Positions 17,591-26,360 are shown, counted from the first letter of the stretch. The stretch: DNA of 64,000 bases from Salirhabdus salicampi (GCF_024259515.1 NZ_JANBWE010000001.1:434001-498000); one strand, 5' to 3'. A program made the numbers and translations. The notes: generated by a model from the letters alone, not told the origin.

Positions 17591-18811
17591 ATGATGGATC
17601 AGGCCTATCAACTGTTTGAGAAACAACAAGAAGAACGTGGCATTAATTTAAATGATGTTAAGAAAAAACTACTAGATTTAAAAATAGAAACACCGTCATG
17701 GGGTTACGGTGATTCTGGAACGAGGTTTAAAGTGTTCCAACAAGAGGGAGTGCCAAGGGACCCATATGAAAAACTAGCTGATGCTGCACAAGTACATAAA
17801 TATACTGGGGCTGCACCTTCAGTTGCCATTCACATTCCTTGGGATCGTGTTGATGATTACAGTTCGTTGAAAAATTATGCAAATGATTTAGGTTTGACAA
17901 TAGGTGCAGTTAATCCTAATTTATTCCAAGATGATGACTATAAATATGGTAGTGTAACAAATGTTCATTCGAAAATACGAAAAAAAGCTGTCGGGCAAAT
18001 GATAGAATGTATTCAAATTATGCGTGAAGTAGGGTCTAAAGATTTAAGTTTATGGTTTGCAGATGGAACGAATTATCCTGGTCAAGGGAATTTTCGTCTA
18101 CGGAAAAAGTGGATGGAGGAATCCTTAACGGAAGTATATCGTCAACTTGATGAAGACCATAGAATGCTTATAGAATATAAATTCTTTGAACCAGCCTTTT
18201 ACCATACAGATTTACCTGATTGGGGCACAGCTTTTAATCTGTCTATGAAACTTGGACCAAAAGCACAAGTTTTAGTAGATACTGGGCATCATCCATTAGC
18301 AACGAACATTGAGTATATCGTATCCTACTTATTAGAAGAGAATAGACTGGGTGGTTTTCATTTTAACAGTAGGAAGTACGCGGATGACGACCTAATTGTA
18401 GCAGCACATAACCCCTATGAGTTGTTTTTAATTTTCCATCAAATTGTTGAGGCGTTACATGATGAAACAAAAGATGTTGTCCAAAATGCCCAGAGTATTG
18501 CCTACATGTTGGATCAATGCCATAACCTAGAACCGAAAATTCCAGCAATGATTCGATCGATTACAAATGTTCAAACATTGTATGCAAAAGCTTTGCTAGT
18601 TAACCGCAATCGTCTTCATCAAGCTCAACAAGAACAGAATGTATTAGCGGCTGAACATGAATTAAGAAGGGCTTTTGATGTCGATGTGACACCTCTACTT
18701 TATGCAATAAGGGAAGAAAAGGGAGTTCCTGTAGATCCAGTAAATGCCTATTTAAATAGCTCGTACCCACAAGAAATAGTAAAGCGGGGTAAAGGCGGTG
18801 CTAGTTGGTGA
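17591..18811 (+). CDS. rhaI: L-rhamnose isomerase, Pseudomonas stutzeri type
   Basis: This 406-residue metal-dependent TIM-barrel isomerase converts L-rhamnose to L-rhamnulose; enzymes of this subtype also take D-allose. Motifs include WFADGTNYPGQGNF (about 155-168), the metal Glu in EYKFFEPAFYHTDLPDWG, VLVDTGHHP and GGFHFNSRKYADDDL with the His and Asp ligands. I use ATG 17591, eight bases from GGGAGG, since ATG 17585 is too close. It differs from the RhaA enzyme of Bacillus subtilis, so the operon resembles the rhizobial/pseudomonad arrangement. It overlaps the kinase start by four bases (GTGA). Confidence 0.88.
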   Translation: MMDQAYQLFEKQQEERGINLNDVKKKLLDLKIETPSWGYGDSGTRFKVFQQEGVPRDPYEKLADAAQVHKYTGAAPSVAIHIPWDRVDDYSSLKNYANDLGLTIGAVNPNLFQDDDYKYGSVTNVHSKIRKKAVGQMIECIQIMREVGSKDLSLWFADGTNYPGQGNFRLRKKWMEESLTEVYRQLDEDHRMLIEYKFFEPAFYHTDLPDWGTAFNLSMKLGPKAQVLVDTGHHPLATNIEYIVSYLLEENRLGGFHFNSRKYADDDLIVAAHNPYELFLIFHQIVEALHDETKDVVQNAQSIAYMLDQCHNLEPKIPAMIRSITNVQTLYAKALLVNRNRLHQAQQEQNVLAAEHELRRAFDVDVTPLLYAIREEKGVPVDPVNAYLNSSYPQEIVKRGKGGASW

Positions 18812-20277
18812 AAGTTTTAGCAATCGACCTAGGTGCAAGTAGCGGTAAAATATTGCTAGGTAAACTAGAAAACGATTGTATAAATATTACCGAAGTACAC
18901 CGTTTTGACAATACCCCCGTTAAAGCAGGCAAACAATTATATTGGGATATATTACGTATTTATCATGAAATTAAAATCGGTTTAAAAAAGGCGTTTCATG
19001 AAGAGAAATCAATAGAGAGTATTGCAATCGATTCTTGGGCAATAGACTTTGGATTACTAGACGAGAACGGCCTTCTTTTAGGGAATCCATTACACTATCG
19101 TGATCACCATACAGATGGTGCGATTGAAGAAGTCACGTCAATTGTTGGCGCAAAGGAACTCTATGAAAAAACAGGAATTCAATTCATACAAATTAATACA
19201 ATATACCAATTATACGCACTGCAAAAAAATCAATCACGAATATTAAAAGAGGCAACATCTCTTTTAATGATTCCAGATTTAATCCGCTATTTTTTAACAG
19301 GTAAAAAATATAATGAGTTTACGAATGTAACGACGACTCAACTTTATAATCCTGTAACCAACAAATGGAATAAGGACATAATGGAGCAGTTGAATATACC
19401 AACCCAAATCTTTAACAATCCGTTAGTAAAGCCAGGAACTCATGTTGGAGATATATCAGAAGACGTTGTGAAAGAGCTGAACATCCCTAAAACAAAAGTT
19501 CTTGCGATTGGTGAACATGATACCGCATCCGCTGTCGCAGGCGTTCCTAGTACACATAAAGATTTTATTTATTTGAGCTGTGGTACTTGGTCGTTAATGG
19601 GAACAGAAGTTGATGAACCGTATATAAATGAAGCAACATATCAGGCGAATTTTACGAATGAGGGTGGAATAGAAGATACGTTTCGATTATTGAAAAATAT
19701 TATGGGACTATGGATTGTCCAAGAATGCAAACGGATATGGGACCTCGAAGGGAATCAGTTCGACTATCGTCAATTAGTTTTAGATGCTAAAAATGCAACA
19801 CCCTTTCGGTCACTTATTAACCCTGATGATGAGCGATTTTTTAATCCCCTAAATATGATTAAAGAAATTCAGTCATTTTGTCAGGAAACAGAACAACCGA
19901 TTCCAGAAACCGTTGGTCAGATTGTTCGATGTATATTAGAAAGTTTGGCTTTTAAATACCGATACACTTATGAAAAAATATCTTCTATTACAAACAAAGA
20001 ATATGAAGGTCTATATATAGTCGGCGGCGGAATTCAAAACGAGTTGTTATGCCAATTTACTGCCAATGCACTTGGAAAATCGGCTTGGGTAGGACCTCAA
20101 GAAGCTACATCATACGGGAATATAGCTATGCAGTTCATAGCAAATAACCATATTAAAGATTTAGATGTAGCACGTAAAATGATTAGAAATTCAATTCGCG
20201 TAAAGACATACATACCTTCAGACTTTGATATATGGGATTCTCATTATCGATCATTCTGTAACAAGTATTTAAAATAG
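18808..20277 (+). CDS. rhaB: Rhamnulokinase (FGGY carbohydrate kinase)
   Basis: This 489-residue FGGY kinase of the rhamnulokinase group phosphorylates L-rhamnulose at O1. The N-terminal phosphate motif is LAIDLGASSGKILLG, followed by IAIDSWAIDFGLLD with the catalytic Asp region, LHYRDHHTDGA, and the C-terminal adenosine motif GLYIVGGGIQNELLCQ. The preferred start is GTG 18808, in a GTGA overlap with rhaI; TTG 18805 is one codon earlier. The kinase indicates that flux ends in a ketose 1-phosphate, yet no rhamnulose-1-phosphate aldolase gene is present in this operon. Confidence 0.9.
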   Translation: MKVLAIDLGASSGKILLGKLENDCINITEVHRFDNTPVKAGKQLYWDILRIYHEIKIGLKKAFHEEKSIESIAIDSWAIDFGLLDENGLLLGNPLHYRDHHTDGAIEEVTSIVGAKELYEKTGIQFIQINTIYQLYALQKNQSRILKEATSLLMIPDLIRYFLTGKKYNEFTNVTTTQLYNPVTNKWNKDIMEQLNIPTQIFNNPLVKPGTHVGDISEDVVKELNIPKTKVLAIGEHDTASAVAGVPSTHKDFIYLSCGTWSLMGTEVDEPYINEATYQANFTNEGGIEDTFRLLKNIMGLWIVQECKRIWDLEGNQFDYRQLVLDAKNATPFRSLINPDDERFFNPLNMIKEIQSFCQETEQPIPETVGQIVRCILESLAFKYRYTYEKISSITNKEYEGLYIVGGGIQNELLCQFTANALGKSAWVGPQEATSYGNIAMQFIANNHIKDLDVARKMIRNSIRVKTYIPSDFDIWDSHYRSFCNKYLK

Positions 20278-20306
20278 TTCTTTTTTTCGTGTGGAGGTCT
20301 GATGTT

Positions 20307-21101
20307 ATGGCAAAAAAGAACCCTTATTTAGAAGGGCTTTTGGCAAATGATCGACAACAAGAAGTATCAAAGATAGTCAATCAATCTGGGTCAATACGTG
20401 TAACACAATTAAGTCGGTTATTTGGAGTAACAGAAGAAACAATCCGAAGGGACCTAGAAAAACTAGAGTCAGAGGGGAAATTGAAGCGTATCCATGGTGG
20501 TGCTATATCGTTAGATGATACTTCAAGGGAACTTCCATTAGATGATCGGACCACGCTAAATATAGATAAGAAACATGCCATTGCAAAAAAGGCTTCTCAT
20601 TTTATACATGATGGTGATATTATTGCCGTAGATTCCAGTACTACTTGCTTTGAGCTAATTAAGGTAATAAAACATAAACATATAACATTGTTAACGAACA
20701 GTTTATTAGCTCTGTTAGAGTTAAGAAATAATGATAATGTAACGGTATTTTGTACTGGTGGTTATTATCATAATGATCATCATGCTTTTTTAGGACATTC
20801 AGCAGAGAACGCCATTACAGATCATAGTATTGGGAAACTATTCTTATCCTGTAAAGCGTTAGATCCTAAGTGGGGGATAAGCGAAAGCCATGAACAGCAG
20901 GCTATGATGAAGCGAGAGTTTTTGAATGTTGCGGAGGAAATATATTTATTAGTTGATAGTACAAAAGTAAACTATAAAGCTTTAGTTAGAACGTCTAAAT
21001 TAGATCAAATTCATTTCATTATCACTGATGAAGCGATTTCCGCCGACACCATTCAAAAAATAGAAGAACAAGGTGTAGAAGTGATTGTGGCCTCCCACTA
21101 A
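20307..21101 (+). CDS. DeoR-family transcriptional regulator of the rhamnose-type operon
   Basis: This 264-residue DeoR-type regulator has an N-terminal winged helix (about residues 14-70; LSRLFGVTEETIRRDLEKLE and KLKRIHGGAI) and a C-terminal sugar-phosphate-sensing domain of the DeoRC type (about 80-250; DSSTTCFEL, LTNSLLAL, SCKALDPKWGISE). ATG 20307 sits nine bases from GGAGG. As last gene of the rha operon it probably represses the operon until a phosphorylated intermediate such as rhamnulose 1-phosphate appears. A good intrinsic terminator follows. Confidence 0.9.
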   Translation: MAKKNPYLEGLLANDRQQEVSKIVNQSGSIRVTQLSRLFGVTEETIRRDLEKLESEGKLKRIHGGAISLDDTSRELPLDDRTTLNIDKKHAIAKKASHFIHDGDIIAVDSSTTCFELIKVIKHKHITLLTNSLLALLELRNNDNVTVFCTGGYYHNDHHAFLGHSAENAITDHSIGKLFLSCKALDPKWGISESHEQQAMMKREFLNVAEEIYLLVDSTKVNYKALVRTSKLDQIHFIITDEAISADTIQKIEEQGVEVIVASH

Positions 21102-21140
21102 ATTGTAAAACACAAAGTCTAACATATTGATTTTTATTTC

Positions 21141-21173
21141 AAAACCGTAACAATGCATAGTTACGGTTTTTTT
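21141..21173 (+). terminator. Intrinsic terminator of the rhamnose-type operon
   Basis: An 11-bp perfect stem (AAAACCGTAAC at 21141-21151 with its complement at 21160-21170) has an 8-base loop and runs into seven T residues. It lies 40 bp after the DeoR stop codon. Confidence 0.9.
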
Positions 21174-21300
21174 ATGAAATTTTGGAAAAAAGCAGCTTTG
21201 TTTTACGTACGCTTTGCAAAACAGAAAAAATTATAAAAAGACAGATTTGTTCGTACGTGTTAACATATATAACATACATCTAGAAGAAATTTGGTGAATT

Positions 21301-22230
21301 ATGAAGAAAATATACTTTTTATTATTATTTGTCATGTTAATGTGGGGGTTAAATGTCTCCGCACTTAAAGTACTTGTTGAAAACATTGATCCCATTTTGC
21401 TAACTTCATTCCGGATCTTCACTGCCGGTGTAGTGGTCATCATCATTAGTGTAGCAATGGGTATTTTTCGCCTACCTACGGGAAAAGAATTTACAATAAT
21501 TCTCTATATAACAGTTTTTAACGTTATTATCCATCATCTCTCTCTCGCATCTGGTATAAAACTTACCACAGGCGTTAATGCAGGATTAATTATTGGATTA
21601 AATCCATTATTGACGATGGTATTATCAATTCTTTTCTTAAAAAACAAGGTAACACCTCTGCGTGTGATTGGATTTGTATTAGGTTTTGTTGGAGTTGCGA
21701 TAACAACTTTATCCAGCTCTGGAGAAATATCGGGTATATCTCTTGGCGATATATTAGTCTTTGTAGGTATTCTAGTTCAAGCTATAAGCTTTATTCTCAT
21801 TAGCAAGTATAACCCTGCTTTTGATCCGAGACTGTTAACGGGTTACATGTTAATAATTGGGTCAATATTTATCTTTGGCCTAAGTTTAATATTAGGAAGG
21901 CAAGTCTCCGAAATGACAAGTCTATTTGATTGGAAATTAGGATCTGTATTTTTATTTAGTGCGATATTGTGTACTGCATGTGGTCACATGATTTATAATT
22001 TTGCCATAAAGAATGTAGGACCAGCAGAAACGGCAATTTTTATTAATTTAAGCACATTTTTTGCTCTATTAGGAGCCGTTATCTTTTTAGGAGAAAAGGT
22101 AACATTTTATAACATCGTTGGTTTAGTCTTTATTTTATTTGGTGTATTTTCTGGTACTGGAGCATTAGAGTATATTTTAAGTAAAAACAAGAGTAATAGT
22201 GGAAAATTAAAAGTGTCGGAAGTTAGTTAA
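21301..22230 (+). CDS. EamA/DMT-family membrane transporter
   Basis: This 309-residue protein has ten predicted helices arranged as two EamA repeats (about 8-140 and 155-288). Landmarks are MLMWGLNVSALKVLVENIDP in the first repeat and FAIKNVGPAETAIFINLSTFFALLGAVIFLGEK in the second. Members of the drug/metabolite superfamily export amino acids, nucleobases or other metabolites; the substrate here is unknown. It stands alone between two terminators. The ribosome site before ATG 21301 is weak (TTTGGTGA). Confidence 0.88.
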   Translation: MKKIYFLLLFVMLMWGLNVSALKVLVENIDPILLTSFRIFTAGVVVIIISVAMGIFRLPTGKEFTIILYITVFNVIIHHLSLASGIKLTTGVNAGLIIGLNPLLTMVLSILFLKNKVTPLRVIGFVLGFVGVAITTLSSSGEISGISLGDILVFVGILVQAISFILISKYNPAFDPRLLTGYMLIIGSIFIFGLSLILGRQVSEMTSLFDWKLGSVFLFSAILCTACGHMIYNFAIKNVGPAETAIFINLSTFFALLGAVIFLGEKVTFYNIVGLVFILFGVFSGTGALEYILSKNKSNSGKLKVSEVS

Positions 22231-22297
22231 CGAAAAGAACTAGGTATGTTAACGGTTCAGTAATGGGATAGAAAATATACAATAATATGCTATTTAG

Positions 22298-22337
22298 GGG
22301 ATACAAATCGCAACTGATTTCGTATCCCATTTTTTAT
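22298..22337 (+). terminator. Intrinsic terminator after the EamA transporter
   Basis: The stem GGGATAC (22298-22304) pairs with GTATCCC (22322-22328), with additional AAAT/ATTT pairing inside, and is followed by ATTTTTTATT. Confidence 0.7.
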
Positions 22338-22472
22338 TGATTTAACAGTGTTTATTCCCTTTTATATAGTTGAATAGCACATAAAAAAACACGATACACT
22401 TCAAAAAATAAAAGCCAAACCACTAAAATGTTCGTCTAATAAGCGAAAGATAATTAAGGAGGTAGCTACTGA

Positions 22473-22685
22473 TTGTTAAATTTAGTAAGGAAAGCTCAAA
22501 AAGGTAATGATAGAGCGTTTTTAGCTTTATTTCAGGAATATGAACAAGATATTTTTAGAATGGCTTTTGTATATGTGAAAAACCAAAACGATGCACTCGA
22601 TGTAGCTTATTACTCGTGGTGTCAAAGTAGATGGCTTAACTGGATTATAGAAAATCAGTTCCACTTGGCAGGGAAGGTAATATAA
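22473..22685 (+). pseudogene. Truncated ECF-type sigma factor remnant
   Basis: The first 45 or so residues (MLNLVRKAQKGNDRAFLALF, then EYEQDIFRMAFVYVKNQNDALDV) match region 2.1-2.2 of sigma-70 family ECF factors such as SigV. The reading then passes into unrelated residues and stops after 70 codons, so regions 2.3-4 are missing. The start is TTG 22473 behind an intact AAGGAGGT. The in-frame sequence after the stop (22686-22763) has a Ser/Thr/Glu-rich composition that might be a scrap of a neighbouring anti-sigma gene, but I cannot confirm that. I call it a deletion remnant that is unlikely to function. Confidence 0.75.
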
Positions 22686-22902
22686 CTCGAACAATCAGAA
22701 GCTAAACAAGAAACAAGCTCTCCTACTTCTGTTAATTTAACAGGGACTACTTTTAATATATGAGGTGGAAAGTCTCGCGGATAATAAATTAAGTCAGAAG
22801 ATTAATGAATGTCGTTTTTTTTTGGAATATATAGTAGTATAATACATTAATTTCCTGTAAAATTTATTAATTATAGGCGTTCATTTTTGCAAAGAGGTGA
22901 TA
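22686..22902. other. Gene-poor decayed stretch between two pseudogenes
   Basis: No frame is open for a credible gene. Short peptides in several frames end quickly. A run of nine or more T residues (about 22815-22823) and a TATAAT-like sequence near 22850 precede the small reading frame at 22903. The position between a sigma-factor stub and a broken PTS regulator suggests residual DNA from deletions. Confidence 0.5.
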
Positions 22903-23025
22903 ATGTGTTGGACTTTAATGGTAGGTGAACGGGTTATTCACTTAATTGATGAAATGCCAAAACATCAGTTTATATCTATGCATGATCATGCAGAGATCAT
23001 GAAGATCAGTACAGAACTATATTAA
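22903..23025 (+). CDS. Possible 40-residue peptide of unknown function
   Basis: ATG 22903 follows AAAGAGGTGATA and reads MCWTLMVGERVIHLIDEMPK to a TAA at 23023, 40 codons in total. The ribosome site is good, but the peptide matches nothing I recognise. It lies in decayed DNA, so it may be the 5' end of a lost gene rather than a functional product. Confidence 0.3.
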   Translation: MCWTLMVGERVIHLIDEMPKHQFISMHDHAEIMKISTELY

Positions 23026-23125
23026 GAAATGTAATGATAATCTAACAGGAATCGCTTCAGTAGTAAATAAAAGAGGAAAAGGATTTATATGACAGATAGA
23101 AAACGAAAACTTATTTTAAGAGTTT

Positions 23126-23642
23126 ATGAAAGAAGTATATAATTTACCGATTATAGTGATGCCCAATGAAGGAATTCAACTCATTGGTGACAACCGTTTC
23201 TTCATTTACATTTTTGACACTTTGTATAAAACATACCTACTAGATGAAGACGTGGAGGAAGAGATAAGAGAAATCAGTGCTAAACATGACTTTGAATCTA
23301 CTAAACTAGCAAGAATTGAACATTTCGTCGTAATCATATTGGATGTCTTTAAATGGCTATCCCTTTCAACTAGAAGAAGATAAATACAAAAAACTAATCG
23401 GGATACAAGATTATCGTATTATCGTACAGGACTATGCAGCAGCTATTGAACGAACGCTCCCAGTGAAAATACCAAATGAAGAAATATTGTTTTTGACACT
23501 TCCAATTGCAGGAAGGAGAGGGCAAATAACGTTAAAAGTTGATGGGTCAACGAGTCCGGAGTTACCTGGTTCCCTATATTTAGAGAATACAGAGATTCAA
23601 GATGTGAACATCGGAGATCAAATTCGGGTTGTTACCCCGTAA
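23126..23642 (+). pseudogene. PRD-type PTS regulator fragment fused to a glucitol PTS IIA tail, frameshifted
   Basis: Two overlapping frames together give a broken gene. The first (23126-23383) resembles the linker and first part of a PRD of LicR/MtlR/GutR-like activators (NEGIQLIGDNRFF, LARIEHFVVIILD). The second frame (23343-23642) continues the PRD (IVQDYAAAIERTLPVKIPNE and EILFLTLPIAGRR). Then, from about residue 60, it becomes the C-terminus of a glucitol/sorbitol PTS IIA component (GQITLKVDGSTSPELPGSLY). A frameshift near 23340-23375 and a deletion joint near 23515-23525 explain the structure. The helix-turn-helix and most of IIA are missing. It is a relic of a sorbitol-type PTS operon, with the aldolase and phosphatase genes still intact downstream. 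Confidence 0.7.
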
Positions 23643-23673
23643 TTTGATAAAATATAAATAATGAGGTGAAAAA

Positions 23674-24369
23674 ATGCGATTATTTATTGATTCATCCAAT
23701 GTTTCTCAAATCAAATCGTTAAATGAATATTTTCCGATTGATGGAGTAACAACAAACCCTAGTATTATCGTTAAGGAGCAAAAGCCTTTTTTGCCACTTC
23801 TAAAGGAGATTCGGAATGTTATAGGGGAGGATAAACTACTATTCGTTCAAACGTTATCAACGAGAGCAGAAGATATTATTGAAGAAGCCCGGTATATTCA
23901 TGATACATTACGTGGTAATCTAGTCGTGAAAATTCCGGTAACAAAGGAAGGAATCAAAGCGATAAAGACGTTGAGTCAAGAAAATATCCATACGTTAGCT
24001 ACTACAGTCTATACCCCCATGAATGCTTATGTTGCCGCCAAAGCAGGTGCGAATTATGTTGCTCCGTATGTGAATCGAATTGACAATTTAACGGGAGATG
24101 GAATTCGTGTTGTATATGAAATTATGGCTATTTTCCAAAAGTTTAATTTTTCTTGCGAAGTATTAGCTGCAAGCTTTAAAAATGTACAACAAATAAAGGA
24201 AGTAAGTTTAACCGGGGCACATGGCGTTACAGTCTCACCTGATTTAATTGAAGCATTTCTATCAAACCCGCCTATAAAAGAAAATGTGGAACAGTTTAGA
24301 AATGAGTGGATTCAGTTGTATGGAGAGGAAAATGCCACATTGCTTGAAGGGAAACGTAAAGATGATTAA
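23674..24369 (+). CDS. Transaldolase-family fructose-6-phosphate aldolase-like protein
   Basis: This 231-residue protein has the small transaldolase fold, close in length to E. coli FSA. Key residues are Asp6 (LFIDSSN), Asn28 in GVTTNPSI and the Schiff-base Lys86 in NLVVKIPVT, plus GANYVAPYVNRID and VLAASFKN. Such enzymes cleave or form fructose 6-phosphate or related ketose phosphates in the cytosol and are often found in polyol PTS operons. Here the gene follows the broken regulator/IIA gene by 31 bp and overlaps the phosphatase gene by eight bases. The ribosome site is ATGAGGTG before ATG. Confidence 0.87.
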   Translation: MRLFIDSSNVSQIKSLNEYFPIDGVTTNPSIIVKEQKPFLPLLKEIRNVIGEDKLLFVQTLSTRAEDIIEEARYIHDTLRGNLVVKIPVTKEGIKAIKTLSQENIHTLATTVYTPMNAYVAAKAGANYVAPYVNRIDNLTGDGIRVVYEIMAIFQKFNFSCEVLAASFKNVQQIKEVSLTGAHGVTVSPDLIEAFLSNPPIKENVEQFRNEWIQLYGEENATLLEGKRKDD

Positions 24370-25018
24370 AGCGGTTGTTTTCGATTTTGACGGGTTAATT
24401 ATTGATACTGAATTTGCTCTATATGAGAGTTTTTGTAACGTGTTAAATGTCGAGGAAAGGGAAATGCCAATTGGAGAATATGCAACTTTCATCGGAACGG
24501 ATTCAACTGACTTATTAGATTATATTGTGCGTAAATCCAACAAGAGGCTGACGAAAGAGGACATTGTTGAGAAAACGAATCGTATACATAGACAAAAACT
24601 AGAATATCCAGTAGCCCGAGATGGGGTAGAAGACTACTTGAAAACCGCAAAGGACTTAGGGTTAAAAATTGGATTGGCATCAAGCTCTAACCGGAAATGG
24701 GTCACATCATTTCTTGAACACCTAGGTTTTATAAAGTATTTTGATGTCATCCAAACAAGTGATGATGTTGAAATGGTAAAACCTGATCCGGCCCTATACC
24801 GGAACGTAATCAAAGCGTTCGGTATAAAACCGAGTGAAGCCATAGCTTTTGAAGACTCTGCCAACGGTTTAAAGGCAGCCATCGGGGCCGGGCTAAATTG
24901 TGTAATCGTGCCAAATAAAGTTACGAAAAATCTTGAATTCGAAGGCTATCACTTACGATTAAACAGTATGAAAGATAAAAGTCTTAAAGAGGTCATAACG
25001 AACTTCAATATACAGTAA
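24362..25018 (+). CDS. HAD-superfamily hydrolase, beta-phosphoglucomutase-like subfamily
   Basis: This 218-residue HAD protein has motif I VFDFDGLIIDT (nucleophile Asp and acid/base Asp), a helical cap (about 16-80), motif II GLASSS, the motif III Lys in MVKPDP and motif IV AFEDSANGL. Family members dephosphorylate sugar phosphates or isomerise glucose phosphates. I choose ATG 24362, which overlaps the aldolase stop (TAA 24367-24369) by eight bases; the upstream in-frame AUG at 24284 lies inside the aldolase gene without a ribosome site. Coupling to the aldolase suggests a sugar-phosphate phosphatase in the same residual pathway. Confidence 0.88.
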   Translation: MIKAVVFDFDGLIIDTEFALYESFCNVLNVEEREMPIGEYATFIGTDSTDLLDYIVRKSNKRLTKEDIVEKTNRIHRQKLEYPVARDGVEDYLKTAKDLGLKIGLASSSNRKWVTSFLEHLGFIKYFDVIQTSDDVEMVKPDPALYRNVIKAFGIKPSEAIAFEDSANGLKAAIGAGLNCVIVPNKVTKNLEFEGYHLRLNSMKDKSLKEVITNFNIQ

Positions 25019-25030
25019 ACATATTTTCTT

Positions 25031-25064
25031 AGAGGTCAAATTCAATATTTGACCTCTAGTTTTG
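25031..25064 (+). terminator. Intrinsic terminator between convergent genes
   Basis: A perfect 11-bp stem, AGAGGTCAAAT (25031-25041) with ATTTGACCTCT (25047-25057), has a five-base loop and is followed by AGTTTTG. It lies 12 bp after the HAD gene and 13 bp before the end of the convergent small gene, so it may serve both. Confidence 0.8.
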
Positions 25065-25076
25065 TTTGGATGTATA

Positions 25077-25277
25077 TTAATCATCAAAAAATTCATTAAG
25101 CAAACGTTTCTGAACGGAATTGTTTTCTTGATAAGGAATTTCATCGTCTTCAGTTGGTTTCTGTTCGTCAAAGTTTGTTCTTGCAGCGATACGTGGACTA
25201 TCATTAGATTCCCTTATGAAGCGATCATCTAAGGAATCAAAGTCAGGCAATTTATTTTTCCGCTCCTTATCGGTCAT
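25077..25277 (-). CDS. Small acidic hypothetical protein
   Basis: This 66-residue protein starts at ATG 25277 behind AAGGAGGATTTTGT. It is hydrophilic and rich in Asp, Glu, Asn and Arg (DSLDDRFIRESNDSPRIAAR, NEFFDD at the end), with no membrane segment, signal or Cys, and is probably disordered. I do not recognise the family. The strong ribosome site and isolated, clean frame support it being real. Confidence 0.65.
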   Translation of the reverse strand: MTDKERKNKLPDFDSLDDRFIRESNDSPRIAARTNFDEQKPTEDDEIPYQENNSVQKRLLNEFFDD

Positions 25278-25482
25278 ACAAAATCCTCCTTCCACATTTT
25301 TGGTTAGGTTCACACTTAACCATAGTAATTATTCTCGTATAAATGCGCACTGTAATTCTCTCCGTTTCTACAGCCAATTCCGACTTTTATTTTATTTAAA
25401 TAAACCTCTCATACAGAACCTCGTTTGGAGAATAATATGATAGTGGTAAATAAAAAGGAAATAACAATTCAAGGGTGATTGT

Positions 25483-26139
25483 ATGAAATATAAAATTGAA
25501 TTATCCTATCAAACACCGAAAGGGACAGAGGTGTCTTTCACTTCTGATGGATTGCGTGCAGCTGAAGCCCTTCTAATTGCAGAGGATTTAGAAAAAACAG
25601 GTCGAGCAAAAAGCATTCTGTTCGTCGATAGTGATGAAAATTCATGGACGGTGAAAGACTTAAAAGGTTTTATGGAGGAAATCCAAACAGACCCCCACAA
25701 TGTAACTGTATATTTTGATGGGGGATTTGACAGACGAACAAAATCTTCCGGATTGGGATGTGCAATTTATTATGAACAAAACGGTAAATCATATCGTTTA
25801 CGAAAAAATGCTCTTGTCGAAGAACTAAATACGAATAATGAAGCAGAATTTGCTGCTATTCATCTTGGGATAAGGGAGCTGGAACTGTTAGGTGTTCATC
25901 ATTTACCTGTTACATTTATCGGTGATTCACTAGTCGTTATAAACCAATTGGAAGGGGAATGGGCTTGTTATGAAGAAGCATTATCGAAATGGATAGATCG
26001 AATTGAAAAACAATTAAACCAACTTGGCATAAAACCCGAATACGAGCTTGTTTCCCGCAAGAAGAACAGGGAGGCCGATCAATTGGCATCACAAGCATTA
26101 AACGGTATAGAGATTACGAGTACTATTGAAATTCAATAA
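25483..26139 (+). CDS. Ribonuclease H-like protein (YpeP type)
   Basis: This 218-residue protein has a short N-terminal region (about 1-70) and an RNase HI-type domain (about 73-210). The acidic residues of the RNase H fold are present: Asp in VYFDGGFD, Glu in NTNNEAEFAAI, Asp in FIGDSLVVINQ and Asp in READQLASQAL. Proteins of this kind, such as Bacillus YpeP, are predicted to cleave the RNA strand of RNA-DNA hybrids, but their cellular role is poorly known. It is monocistronic, with ATG 25483 preceded by AAGGGTGATT. Confidence 0.83.
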   Translation: MKYKIELSYQTPKGTEVSFTSDGLRAAEALLIAEDLEKTGRAKSILFVDSDENSWTVKDLKGFMEEIQTDPHNVTVYFDGGFDRRTKSSGLGCAIYYEQNGKSYRLRKNALVEELNTNNEAEFAAIHLGIRELELLGVHHLPVTFIGDSLVVINQLEGEWACYEEALSKWIDRIEKQLNQLGIKPEYELVSRKKNREADQLASQALNGIEITSTIEIQ

Positions 26140-26259
26140 ATGAACACTTGATGATAGAAGACTCTTCTTTTGCTATATGTATAAAAAATGTTTACAGGGA
26201 GAGGGATGTTAGGAAAGGGATATAATAAAAAAATAGATCGATAAGGAAAAAATTTAATT

Positions 26260-26286
26260 CTGTAATCCGATGATTACAGTTTTTTA
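26260..26286 (+). terminator. Intrinsic terminator upstream of an MFS gene
   Basis: CTGTAATC (26260-26267) pairs with GATTACAG (26272-26279) over a four-base loop, followed by TTTTTT. It probably ends the RNase H-like transcript. Confidence 0.75.
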
Positions 26287-26360
26287 TTTTCTCAATCTCA
26301 CTAGATATTTCCTTTTTTCTCCTGTATAATTTATTTCGTGTATCGAAGAAAGGTGAGATT

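Noticed and set aside
22400-22472. ECF-type autoregulated promoter (AAC...CGTC) before the sigma stub
   Set aside because: The best AAC to CGTC spacing is about 12 bp, short of the 16-17 bp used by ECF factors.
22680-22765. Read-through of the sigma-factor stub into a longer protein, including a possible selenocysteine reading
   Set aside because: The stop is TAA, not TGA, and the following residues do not match sigma regions 3-4.
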